The notes beneath the pieces are model-generated. The model saw only the letters and a list, made by a program, of their open reading frames with translations. It searched no databases and was not told where the DNA came from. A program made the position numbers and the translations under genes. Of a stretch of 64,000 bases of DNA, positions 49,600 to 64,000 are shown piece by piece; within the stretch, counting starts at the first letter, position 1, and every line of letters begins with the position of its first letter. This DNA is from Osedax fenrisi (taxonomy: Eukaryota; Annelida; Polychaeta; Sabellida; Siboglinidae), in NCBI GenBank assembly GCA_964019155.1, contig OZ025242.1, positions 27,227,618-27,291,617 of the forward strand. The letters run 5' to 3'.

Positions 49600-50280
49600 A
49601 TTAATCGAGTTAACACTTTACAGAGATTACACGCATACACCCGCACACATTCTGAAATTCACACCAAACACGTCACCGCCCACATATGTGTGTATAACGG
49701 TGTATGCGATAGTATGTACGCGCTCGTATACGTTATAACCGCTATCCATGCAAATAATTAGTATTGTTTTAATGAATAAATCACCTTATAGCATAAACAG
49801 ACGCGGCGCCGGTGTCGGCAAGTGCGTGTATGCGTGCGTCCGCGTATGCGTGCGTATAACCCGACGACGAGGAGTGTATGCGCGCGAGGGGGACGAGTAA
49901 AGTTTACTAAGTAATGTGTTTTTAGGTGGTCGGCGATATGGCGGTGGTCGAGACACGTGATCTGTATTAGGTATCTGTTGCTCCACCTAGTGGGCACGGA
50001 AATAGGAGAAGTAGGAGGAGGAGGTGGATAGGGATGAGGGGGAGGAGGAGGTGGTGATGGTGGCGGAGTAGTTGGAAGGGGAGATTAGTGAGCCTAGAAT
50101 AGTTTAGTGGATAAGTCGAGTAATGGACGAACGTAGCCGTATCTATCTATACAATAGGAAGCGACCTATCATCGCAACGTCATAATGGATAACAATCGTA
50201 AAGGTACGTCTGTAGTGTATAGGTAGTGCGGAGTGATGGGAAGGTAACAGCGGGAGAATGGCGGCAGAACAGCTAGTGTG
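49600..50280. other. GC-richer, CpG-containing block; possible promoter region
   Basis: Contains GCGCGCGAGGGGGACG, CACGTG at 49954, repeated TGCGTGCG/CGCGTATGCG units (49820-49855) and a purine-rich GGAGGAGGAGGTGG tract (50010-50075). Short frames on the minus strand (49758-49997) have no recognised domain. No exon chain established. Confidence 0.35.
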
Positions 50281-50319
50281 GTAATCGATGTATGTCTTAT
50301 TTATATCATAGTATATACA

Positions 50320-50321
<2 letters not shown>

Positions 50322-50372
<51 letters not shown>
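50322..50372. repeat. (TA)n microsatellite
   Basis: Simple TA repeat. Confidence 0.9.
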
Positions 50373-50378
<6 letters not shown>

Positions 50379-50582
50379 GTGTAAATATATGTATGCACAT
50401 GTATATGTAATGCATCCACTGATGTATGTATATATTTTTTATATAGTCTGCATATACATATAATAATGTATATATATATATAAATTGCAATATAATACAT
50501 TGGTATTAAGACATACACATGTAGTAATAGAATGCACTTTGGAATAAACAAATAACTTATATTGTCTAGTCTTATGTGATGC

Positions 50583-52621
<2,039 letters not shown>

Positions 52622-53723
52622 ACCTGTAAACCTGTAAACCTGTAAACCAATGGTTTATACACTTCTTATACTTGGTATAGTAGACAGACGTGTTGATCGA
52701 TGGATACATTAATTTGAATTGCCGAAAACAATATCATAAAGATATGTTTTCAGCAATTTTTTAAAAACTGCAGTAGATGTGGTTGATCTTATTTTTTGAG
52801 GGAGGGAATTCCAAATAGTAGGGGCCGAGATATAAAAACTTCTTCTATTAGTAGTAGTCATATTTAACGATAAAGGGACAACTAACATATCAAGATAAGC
52901 TTTCCTAGTGTTTATTTTATTTATACGTTTTGTTATGAGTGAGCAGATATAATCAGGGTAGTTATTATGGTAAGCATTATGAATAATAAGAGATATTTTA
53001 TATATGATGCGAGATTTTATTGGAAGCCAGTGAAGTGATGCTGTAAGAGGTGAAATGTGTGTTCTAGAAAATTTCGGAATATTATAGATAACACGTACTG
53101 TGTTATTGAAAAGAACCTGCAGGCTATTAGTTGAATGTTGTTGGATATTGTTAAGTAGTACATTGCAATAATCAAATCGCGAGAGAATTAATGCAGTAGC
53201 TAGTGTAATGGCAGTATCAGTATTAATAAAAGGGCGGATGAGTCTGATTGTATAGAGAGTATAGTTTACTGAACGAGCAATAGAACGGATATGTTGAGTG
53301 GGTGAAAGAGTTTCATCAATTATGAAACCGAGATTACGTATGTTTTTAGAGAAAGGTATAGAGTGATTAGAAACGATAACAGGTGGAGTTGGATATGCTA
53401 ATGATAGACTGTTAGGTGAAGAGATTTTGATGGTCTCAGTTTTGGTGAAATTTAGCGAGAGAGAGTTGTTGGTTAACCAAGTTGAAATATCATTAATACA
53501 GTTGGTTAGTAGCAAAGGATTGGAAATATGGGAAGATATATTAGTGTATATTTGTAAATCATCAGCGTATGCATGGAATTTGATAGATGGGTAGGATCTG
53601 AATATTTTGAATAATGGTAAGATGTATATGTTAAAAAGTATGGGGCCAAGGACAGATCCCTGTGGAACACCGTGAGTGAGAAGTCGAGGGGTAGAGGAAT
53701 GATTGTCTATTTTGATATAATGA
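52622..53723 (-). pseudogene. 5'-truncated LINE (CR1/L2-like) between two (TAG)n arrays
   Basis: Minus strand, continuously open from 53723 to the stop at 52709. It runs HGVPQGSVLGPILFNIYILP, FHAYADDLQIYTN (catalytic DD), NLGFIIDETLSPTQHI, LSRFDYCNVLLN, LHWLPIKSRIIYKI, and the LINE ORF2 end SAPTIWNSLPQKIRS. The domain order and the RFDYCN/LHWLP blocks are typical of CR1/L2. The 5' part (endonuclease, RT motif A) is missing; the (TAC)n array runs in-frame as Tyr codons into the RT. The 3' end has three GGTTTACA(G) repeats and then (TAC)n. The retained part has no stops, so the copy is young. Confidence 0.85.
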
Positions 53724-54861
<1,138 letters not shown>

Positions 54862-55674
54862 TTTACTATTACTAGTACTATAAAGTATAATTCTAAATAG
54901 TAAAAATACACAGTAGGTCATGTAATCACTTGTATACACATGTATGTACATATGTATACATATTCTTATCTAGTGTTTAAGTGAAAGAGTCGTACTTATA
55001 TTACCGCGGTCTACGTCCACTGTTAACGATAAACTCTTCATATTATAAACAGTTAATAAATAGTTCGGCATTTTATTTAATTATCGGACGTTGTGGTGCC
55101 ATCTCTCGTTACCAGCTTTAAGATAACTTTACTAAGATGTCTACCGGAAGTAAAGGTCATCGGTCAGATTCCATGGCGTATATAATAATAATAATAATAA
55201 TAATATTTATTAGAAGAAAGTTGTATATATATATATCATGTGAATTATTAAATTCATTATATTATTGTTTCCTCTAAAAGGCTTCAGATGAAGATAATTA
55301 TCTTTTCTATGCTGTCGCCTGCTGTTGTCGCATATGTCTTCATTGATTGCAAATTTAGTTAAGCAAATACACAGTCCATATATAATCGAAAGTATAAAGT
55401 ACACATATTTTCTAATGACAACATACATTCATTGACATATATAGTTAGTTAGTAGTACTAACTTAGTACCTGCTACCTGGTGAACACCGTCTACACCTAC
55501 CACTACACCTACACATACCTAGTATCACCCTTATCGCACCCCTTATGACAATAGGTCATGTATTATACAAACATATAACAATGCCGATATTGTTTACATC
55601 ATTTGTATTAAGCATTAAAGTCAATATGTGATAATGGATAATGTATAGAATATTAATATATAGTATACCTATAG

Positions 55675-55712
<38 letters not shown>

Positions 55713-55716
55713 TATA

Positions 55717-55750
<34 letters not shown>

Positions 55751-56560
55751 TATAGTATACCATATTTATAGTATGTATACAATATATCATTTTGTTTATT
55801 GATATTAGAAATAGTAAAAATATGAATATATTACAAAAAAACATGTGCTTTTTTCTAAGAATAATACACTTCCCTTGCCGGGTTATTGATGTAGTTCCAC
55901 ACCACTACCACTACCACCACCACCACCACCACCAATACATGCATCACGTGATATACCGTACGATGTGACGTAACTTCCGTTAGTGTGACATGGTATACGT
56001 CAAGTATATGTATTTGCTATATGTATTCATTGTTGCATGTATATGCGTATACAAGGTTGTGTATATTATACGTATGTAGCTTATATTATATGTAAATGTT
56101 TACTTATGAAGCGAAAGTTCAATATTATTCGGCTACAAAAGCCGAATATATCGAGACTATTTATAGTAACTAATATAACGAATGATGTGTATATTTTATT
56201 ATATTATTAGAGTACTATAAACATATATTATGTATGACACGTATGAGTATTTAGATGTAATGTTGTGTATGGGGTATATGACTCGGTAAGACAACCGACA
56301 TATATGTAGTGTATACACTGTATGTCATACAGTAAGCCGTAGTTGCAGAGGTACGAATCCATGGAGTCAGTTAATCAAGAACTTTATTAAATTCTTGACA
56401 AATCTATAAGAAAATAACAAGAACTGCCTGCCTTATTATAATAATCGATAAATCAAAATAAAAGAAAATAAAATTACTATTTGTATTGTATTGTCCGGAG
56501 TCTCTAACAATTATATAACTTTTGTAGGGGTCCATTCGTATCCTCTATTAGTATTGTATT

Positions 56561-56598
<38 letters not shown>

Positions 56599-56912
56599 TT
56601 TCAATAAATAAATACTATTATTATTATAAAATATTATAATTTAATATTATTTTCAATTATGTAAAATATATTATGACTTATTAATTAGAAATATTAAATA
56701 TAAAAATCATATTATTAAATAAATTAACCTATATTATTGACATTATTAGTTAATTAGAGAGAAAATGTAATATAAAGTCTATTTTATATAAAAAAATGGA
56801 AATAATATCATTATAATAATAAATATTATTATAATTATATAAAGTAGACTTTTTTATATATTTATATAATAATTTTACATGAATAAATACATTTGGTATC
56901 ATTTTAAATAAG

Positions 56913-56959
<47 letters not shown>

Positions 56960-58122
56960 AATATATAGGCATGTTAACTCTAATATATATATATATATAT
57001 ATATATTTCCTTGATATATCGTGTAAACAATTACCCTGGAATTACCCATAATGATATATGTAAACAAACGATGTATAATTTACAACATATATATTTATGA
57101 TATATATCTATTGTTATAAGCTCTTGTTTACCCAAAACAAGTTACGCAATCCTCTAATATTACATAACATTCACTTTAGAGTTATGCTATCATGTAATTT
57201 TACCTCTTATAAATAATATATACATTGTATGTTCGACATGTATTATTATTTCACTATATAGAATCTATATTATAGATGTATATATATATAATATATATAG
57301 GGTAATATACTGAATTGAATACTTTTATTGAGTTTTAAATTATCATTTGTTTTAACATATTTTATTATTGTTTTCATATTTTCATAACGGGGGATATCCT
57401 AACCATAACATTCATAATTTAAATATCTTTAAATATATAAATGTTTATTTTCATTATTTCATGCAAGTTTTAAGTGCATCGTATCTTAATTCACTTTATA
57501 TAATAACGATACTAATGATAGTAATAAAACCTAATAATGATAATAATAAAAATAATAATAATGATTATTTTAAATAATAATATTATTTGTGTGGGATATT
57601 GATAAACAAGATAAATAATTATTTATCTTGTTGATTATAATAGTTTATTTTATCAATTTAAAAATGTAAACAGTAATCTTTGCTTATATATTTACTACAT
57701 AATATACGTTGTATCTACAAGATATTATATATAATCGATCTAATGTATACAACCAATAAAATGACCGTGCAATTAATAGATTTTTCGAGCAGACGTACAA
57801 TGTACGTCGTACATCTTTCTTTTTATTATTATATATTCCTGCGTATTTTATAATATAGAAATTATGTTATCCTATACTATTATGTTGTAAAACAATTATA
57901 TAACAACTTACTTATTTATAATATAACTATAACATACATGTTTGTGTTATACAATGCATTGTATATATTTGTTTATATTTATATTTATGTATAGGTTGTA
58001 TATTTGTGTATGTTTATTATATATAATATACTTTAACTTTGTATAGTCATTATTCTCCTATGAAACCGATAACTTTTTACTAATATAGATAAGATAGTTA
58101 CATTTTCAGTAAATATATATAT
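54862..58122. other. AT-rich intergenic DNA, no gene supported
   Basis: (AAT)n at 55183-55204; inverted (TA)n block with ATACTATAGTAT at 55675-55755; (CCA)n at 55897-55934; a hairpin ATTCGGCT/AGCCGAAT near 56130; (TA)n at 56562-56594, 56921-56954 and 56984-57006; a 28-bp perfect palindrome at 57605-57632. An ETS-like ACCGGAAGT at about 55142 lies in a short GC-richer patch (55000-55170). Nothing else recognised. Confidence 0.5.
57605..57632. other. Perfect 28-bp palindrome
   Basis: AACAAGATAAATAA followed by its exact inverse with no spacer. Confidence 0.8.
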
Positions 58123-59054
58123 GGGAGAAAGTAACCGAATACGGACAGTGTCCATCGGACACTCTATGTACCTCATAAACCATAAATCCTACAAAAAATT
58201 GTTTGTTGAATAAAATATTCATAATTATATAAATAGTCTAAAAAAGTATTTTTTATTGTTTAATTATTCAAAATATTGCTGATATATCCAATAAACTGAT
58301 TTTTTTATTAGGTTTTCAAATTTATCAAACAAGTTTCAACTTAAAACCTTCTCAAGAATATACAAATGTATCGATATAAAATATAACACAATATTATTAA
58401 AAAATAAAGCATTATAAAATTATATATATATAATTTCTATATTTGTTATCAAATATTCATTAATTATAAGCATATATCTAGAGTTCATATACGTCCCTAA
58501 TACGGACACTCTATAGAGTCTAGCCATCTATAGATATATTAATACGGAAACCCTATAACCAATCAGCGCGCAGCGTATGAACTATTCTGAATTTCATAAA
58601 ATCACGTGCGTTATAATATTAATACCACCAATAAAGCTAAATCTACAATTTTTATTATTTAGTAACTTAAATTATATTATTAATTAAAATAATAATAAAA
58701 ATAAATAAATTATTAACTAATTACATTAGAATACATTGTTCATCAAATTATTTATAAATAATGTAATTTTAATTGTCTTATTGATTCATCAATAATATAT
58801 AGTTTATCTAGTGGTATATCATTTTTCCATAATATTACACAGGGTATCCTTATTCGGACATGGGTACCGAATACGGACAGTGTCCGTCGGACACTCCCGT
58901 TATCTATTGTATAAATAATTAAATACAATTTTAAAATCACAATAATATCTATAATCATATAATATTAATATATTGTAATTTTTGAATAAAAATAATGAGT
59001 CATGAAATATTAATGCTATTTATTGATAAAGTGTCCGTATTAGGTTACTTTCCA
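58123..59054. mobile_element. TIR DNA element of the GAAAGTAACCGAATACGG family, copy C
   Basis: Left end GGGAGAAAGTAACCGAATAC, right end GTATTAGGTTACTTTCCAC. About 930 bp; longer than copy B because of an extra ~150-190 bp near 58470-58625 that includes a GC-richer patch with CACGTG (58613). Palindromic GGACAGTGTCC-(N)CGGACACT blocks occur at both 58143 and 58876. No transposase. Confidence 0.75.
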
Positions 59055-59389
59055 CTAATACTCGTATACATATAACTTATTTTTTTTAAATATATTAAAC
59101 TTATCATAAACAATTTAATTTCATATGTTTGACAATATATTTATATTTTGTAAACGTAAAAAGTATTTAACTTAATGTAATATAACATTTATATATTATA
59201 TACATAAGTTGTACTATAGTAAATATAATGTACTACACTATTAACTAATATATTAGTATTATAAATGTGAAAACATTATTAAAATTATAGGAGATACATA
59301 TTAAAAATTGGAGAAGTTTAAAAATAATAGATTTAGCTCTATCTTTAACATGTTATTTTACGAAGATGAATCTCCTACTTAACTCACAC

Positions 59390-59453
<64 letters not shown>

Positions 59454-59763
59454 TTCTTATATATGATATTTGCATGTGTGCGTGTGTGTTCTAAATATAT
59501 TCCACATTCCACATAGACGTCTAGAAATAGGTAGCACTGTTTACCCCCACCCACCCCACACTAGTAAGCCTAACTTCACTCTCTAGATATATCTATAACT
59601 ACGCCGCCACACGATAGAGGGCGTAGTTGTCTCTATATAATACTGAATACACACACACACACGTGCATAGAGCTATATCTAGCTATATGCACACACACGT
59701 CCGACACTGACACGTGGTTTGAACACGTGACTTATTACACGTGCACATTAGTCACGTGCTTGA

Positions 59764-59808
<45 letters not shown>

Positions 59809-59850
59809 CTCTATAGAGTAACGTCGAATTCAGTCATAATCTATACGCAT
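59055..59850. other. Intergenic DNA leading into a CpG/CACGTG-rich region
   Basis: (TA)n at 59394-59451 and 59765-59805; (CA)n at 59651-59662; a palindromic ATAGAGCTATATCTAGCTAT near 59668; four CACGTG sites between 59711 and 59758. Confidence 0.5.
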
Positions 59851-59853
59851 ATA

Positions 59854-60029
59854 TTGTTGTTATTGTTGTTATGCTTATTCGGTGGAGTCCTTTCATCCCA
59901 TCCAGGAACTTAGATGAAGTTTTCACTTATAACCACGTATGACTCTAATATCCCTTCGAATCCGCTCTCGTGTTAAGGCATCCGTGGTTTTAACGAGAGC
60001 CGATCATTTATTTATACACATTTATATAT
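59854..60029 (-). mobile_element. tRNA-derived SINE, copy 4 (head missing)
   Basis: 3' body of the SINE (GGTGGAGTCCTTTCATCCCA to GAGAGCCGATCATTTATTTA), cut off before the tRNA-like head and followed by (TA)n and (TG)n repeats to about 60120. Confidence 0.8.
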
Positions 60030-60042
60030 GCATATATATATA

Positions 60043-60087
<45 letters not shown>

Positions 60088-60558
60088 ATGTGTGTATGCG
60101 TGTGTATGCGCATGCGTGTACATACGCGTCTAGTGAGTATTAGTTATACGATCGCTATTAAGCTGCAGCTAGTGGGTTCACAGTGTTAACTTCACACGCA
60201 GTCGGTGCATCCTCGTGTTGTTGCCGACCGACCTGATAACTATAGCTGATTACTGTAGTGAGGCATTCTGGGTAAACATTCTCCCCGCCGGCCGGAAGTT
60301 GTTACGAGAGCGTAACGCGTCCTAGGACTATGCTAGGACGAAGGATTATGCTAGGACAATATATAACATTAAGGATACTATGAGCTAAGTAGTATATCGC
60401 TTGCGGAAGTCCTATGCACATTTATTGTCGGAATAAATAGCCCTTAGTGGCCAGTTTATTCGACTACATAACGAACTAGTTTATAGAAAAATGTAATGAC
60501 TCACGCAGAATACTTTATATAGAATATATTGGCGTTCACTCGAATGTAGATATAGGGC

Positions 60559-60607
60559 AAATAGGTCACGCACACGCGCACACAAACGCGCACACGCACG
60601 CACACAC
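60559..60607. repeat. (CA/CG)n dinucleotide tract
   Basis: Interrupted CACACGCGCACA-type repeat. Confidence 0.8.
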
Positions 60608-61251
60608 GTCGACACGTGTTACTTCAGTACCGAGGATCGACACGTGTTCGCGGGGATGTGTTGAACACGTGTTATAACTAGGTCACCGAGCGTACAAGTG
60701 TGTGTGTGCGCGAGTGTGTGCGGAGTGAACGGTTCATACGGAAGCCAAACGCACAACTAAGATCCGTAGTAGGATAGATATAGACGTAATTAGGAAGTAA
60801 TCAACATCCGGGGGAAGTAGGCCGCGTAACAGTCTCGCGCACCGGTGCGGGAGTGCGCTCCTGAGCGAGCCGCACGCGCATATATCGCACTCCGGTGCGG
60901 AAGAGGGGATACATCATCACGTGCGAATATCTTATCTATACTAATCTTAATAGTGTGCTATCAAGTCGCACTATCGTATCAGTAGCACACACGAACACTG
61001 TGCGCGCACACACGCACACACACACATACGTACATACACGCACACGCATACTATACATATAACTGTAAACACGCATACATACGCACACATACACATGCAT
61101 ATACGTATGCACACGTATATATATATATATATACGTACGCGCAGAAATATTAACTTATACGCAAATATTTTTCTACGGTTTTTGCGTCGCAAAATCTTTG
61201 GTATACGCGCGTACAAGCGCACGCACATCACTGCATACAGACGTGTGACTA

Positions 61252-61315
61252 TCGCTAGCGTAGAGCTAGAGAGGAACTTTCTCTCTAGCTCTGTGATCGC
61301 TAGCGTAGAGCTTAT
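61252..61315. repeat. Hairpin flanked by a direct repeat
   Basis: ATCGCTAGCGTAGAGCT occurs at 61252 and again at 61297. Between them AGAGCTAGAGAG and CTCTCTAGCTCT form a 12-bp stem with a 7-nt loop (61262-61292). Confidence 0.7.
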
Positions 61316-61473
61316 AATCAACCTACCCGTACACACCCGTATACCCAGCTGCGTATACGCTCGTGTCAAGTAATACAGCACGTGATCGAGATAGGTGACA
61401 CGTGACTTGATAATGATGAGTGACGTCATTATAACTCATCGAGTGTACGGCGTATACGTATACAGTGTATACT

Positions 61474-61488
61474 ACACACACACACACA

Positions 61489-61537
<49 letters not shown>

Positions 61538-61620
61538 ACACACACACACACACACATACACTCACACACACACACACACACACATACACACACACATACA
61601 CACACACACACACACATACA

Positions 61621-61660
<40 letters not shown>
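61474..61660. repeat. (CA)n microsatellite with TACA interruptions
   Basis: About 187 bp of CA repeat with periodic ATACACA and ACTCACA variants; the His/Thr and Val/Cys frames across it are artefacts. Confidence 0.95.
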
Positions 61661-61661
<1 letters not shown>

Positions 61662-61845
61662 TGTTTTTTGTAATTGTATATGTTAAATAACAAATAAATA
61701 GCATGCATTGTGCACTAATCGTGCACGGGTACTCGTGCACTTAGTAAGGACATGTCTTTACAATACTTTGAACATGATCTACTTTCGATATTCGCTATTA
61801 TCTGATTATATGATTAGTATAATATACAGATAATTATAAATATAC

Positions 61846-61947
<102 letters not shown>

Positions 61948-62565
61948 GTTGCATAGTTTTACCCCTAAGCCCCTTTGGGCGTTGGTATTACGTTGTTGAT
62001 GATCTGACTTCGGTATGTGTATGTGTGCGACCGTGTGTGCGCGTGTGGGTGTGTGTGTGCGGTCGTGTATGTGTATACACATAAGCATACCCAGTCGGCA
62101 TGCGGCGGTGGGTGGTAGAATTAATTTCCCGCTAAATATAGATACCACGTGCAAAGGTAGGCATACTATTCTTCCCTGCCGGCCACGTGACAATCATTAC
62201 ATAATTTACTCACCAGATGGAGCTGGGTGCGAGCACTTGTATTCGGTCGGACTAGGGGATACACGTTGCGTAGCGAGGGTTCACCATAACTCTATCTAAA
62301 CTAGTTATTATGCGATATTCCGCGCTCGAAATGCTCTAAATCTATTTATAGAACAGAGACAAAATATTGCATAATTAGTTAATAACGTGATAATAACGAC
62401 GGGTCACGTGATAATAATAACAACATTATTTACCGCATACTTGTATAAACTTATATGTATAATAATATGTAATTACTTGATTATAATCATAAATAGTTAT
62501 TAATAATATGTAAGCGAACAATTTGATAAAGTTGTATTAATAATTGTGTACATAATATGTACTAC

Positions 62566-62571
<6 letters not shown>

Positions 62572-62631
<60 letters not shown>
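62572..62631. repeat. (TA)n microsatellite
   Basis: TA repeat with one CATATA interruption. Confidence 0.95.
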
Positions 62632-62634
<3 letters not shown>

Positions 62635-62894
62635 TATAAATATATAATAATAATAATAACATTAGATTGTAGGCATGACCATGGTATATATAGTAGATAT
62701 CGTATACGAGATTACATACAACGTATACCCCCACACACACTCGTGATATATAGTACGAACATATAACACAACACATCGTGGGGGAGGGGGTACGCTGTTC
62801 CCGGTACGTAGCACTATAGGGGCGGGGGGTAAACCCTACCGCTAGAGGGTCTCACTGGTAATACATAACCTTTATATAGCCTGGGCCGCACGTG

Positions 62895-62998
62895 AAATTG
62901 ATTGTTTTACGTACGCTAATTCTCCGTGCGTGAAGCACTTTGTTGCTATAGTTGGGTATCATTACTATACGTGTATATATATACACGTATATATATAC

Positions 62999-63029
<31 letters not shown>

Positions 63030-63301
63030 ACTATGCGTGAATATACGTATACTTGATTGTATAGAACATACGTGTACAGGCATTCCTTAAAGGCATTCCT
63101 TAAAGGCAGATGCCCAGATGACGTGTGTGTGTTGTGTTATACAAACTACCACAGCTTAGAAGTCTTACATCGTAACACAATATAGTTTATACTATTTACC
63201 GGATGATCGTGTTAACTTTTCTATTGTGTATATTATAGTAGTAATCATCATTATTATTGTTATTATTATTACTAATATTATTATTATTGTTATTAATATT
63301 A

Positions 63302-63385
<84 letters not shown>

Positions 63386-64000
63386 ATAATACATATATGT
63401 ATTATTATTTGTATATACTGATATATAAAGATACATTTATTATTATTGTTATTTTTATTACTAGTATAACTATGCTATAATAATAATAATAATGATACAA
63501 ATATTTATCTAATAAATAAACAAATTCCATAAATGTCTGAGTTCCTTAAATTTATTGCTAGGTGTATTTTTTTAATATTTCATATTTACAAATAGCACAT
63601 ATGTTATATCAATATTGTGTGTAGTACACACGTGTGTACAGTGCCCTGTGTACCTAGGGGAAAGTGTCCAAACTGCCTGTAATGTTATATCTAAATATGT
63701 ATTGATTCTCCAGAATAACTTTACATATCCACTATATAGAGAATTAAAATATAGTAAGATATATTTAATATAAAGCAATCAATATTGTATAACTTATGCA
63801 TTATTGATTGATACATATGATAATGGAATGTATTACGTTTTCCACTATGGGGGAATGCTTATTAATAAGCATTTAATTAAACACATAATTAAAGTATATT
63901 TATTATACCTTAATAATGAATAACGTAGTTTTATGTTTACTAAGTATATATTGAATTTGAGAATAAGTGATAACTAAATAATGTATAGCCACATAGAGGA
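62895..64000. other. Intergenic DNA, no gene seen
   Basis: Contains TA/CG-type repeats (62969-63030), a 14-bp tandem duplication GGCATTCCTTAAAG at 63079-63106, and AT-rich unique sequence to the window end. Confidence 0.5.
63242..63380. repeat. (ATT)n trinucleotide tract
   Basis: ATT repeat with GTT interruptions in the first third, pure from about 63308; the poly-Ile frame is an artefact. Confidence 0.95.

Noticed and set aside
61323..61740. Cys/Val- and His/Thr-rich frames
   Set aside because: Translations of the (CA)n/(TG)n tract.

Overview
This is eukaryotic, almost certainly invertebrate-animal, nuclear DNA. It is very AT-rich, full of (TA)n microsatellites and dense in transposon remains. 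Evidence for an animal: CR1/L2-, Jockey- and RTE-like non-LTR retrotransposon fragments, a tRNA-derived SINE, several hAT-like and mariner-like DNA elements, and spliced exons with canonical GT..AG sites. Introns I can define are often very short (50, 50, 51, 54, 61 bp), which points to a compact-intron lineage (sponge, rotifer and tunicate genomes are examples). I cannot name the species.

Region by region. 1-1076: minus-strand gene with a PHD finger exon, a FLYWCH exon and a third exon running off the window, of the type that precedes MULE transposase domains; a 30-bp minisatellite lies just upstream. 2.3-6.7 kb: AT-rich DNA, a dead LINE reverse transcriptase piece, and a 1.09-kb DNA transposon with an 8-bp target duplication (5559-6651). 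6.7-9.7 kb: a multi-exon zinc-finger gene assembled here from small exons, with a SINE in intron 2. 10.2 kb: a MITE with ~80-bp inverted repeats. 12.1-16.65 kb: a nearly complete LINE with ORF1 and ORF2; only two frameshifts break ORF2. 17.4-19.2 kb and 22.4-23.2 kb: two sets of phase-consistent short exons, probably the 3' ends of unrecognised genes. Fold-back elements built on an 11-bp AGCAGCATAAT repeat occur four times (17.6, 20.9, 26.0, 44.2 kb).

27.2-36.9 kb is a tandem dimer of a hAT-ended element whose interior is a decayed LINE. An 8-bp duplication flanks the outer ends of the dimer. One monomer has been entered by a separate 2.95-kb hAT element (28288-31241), with its empty site preserved in the other monomer; the second monomer has been entered by a LINE 3' end. 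37.6-39.4 kb is a 204-bp satellite (8 direct copies, 1 inverted). 40.8-42.7 kb is a dead RTE-type LINE. 42.9-43.7 and 58.1-59.05 kb are copies of one terminal-inverted-repeat family. 44581-47401 is a 2.8-kb non-autonomous hAT element carrying internal tandem repeats.

48-55 kb has two SINE copies, a LINE remnant, a GC-richer block, and two giant pure (TAG)n arrays (~2.04 and ~1.14 kb) bracketing a 5'-truncated LINE. 59.5-62.9 kb is a GC-richer, CpG-containing stretch with 14 CACGTG palindromes among simple repeats, possibly a regulatory region. Apart from the PHD/FLYWCH gene, the zinc-finger gene and two partial exon sets, no host protein-coding gene was recognised; most long open frames elsewhere are microsatellite translations or transposon remains.
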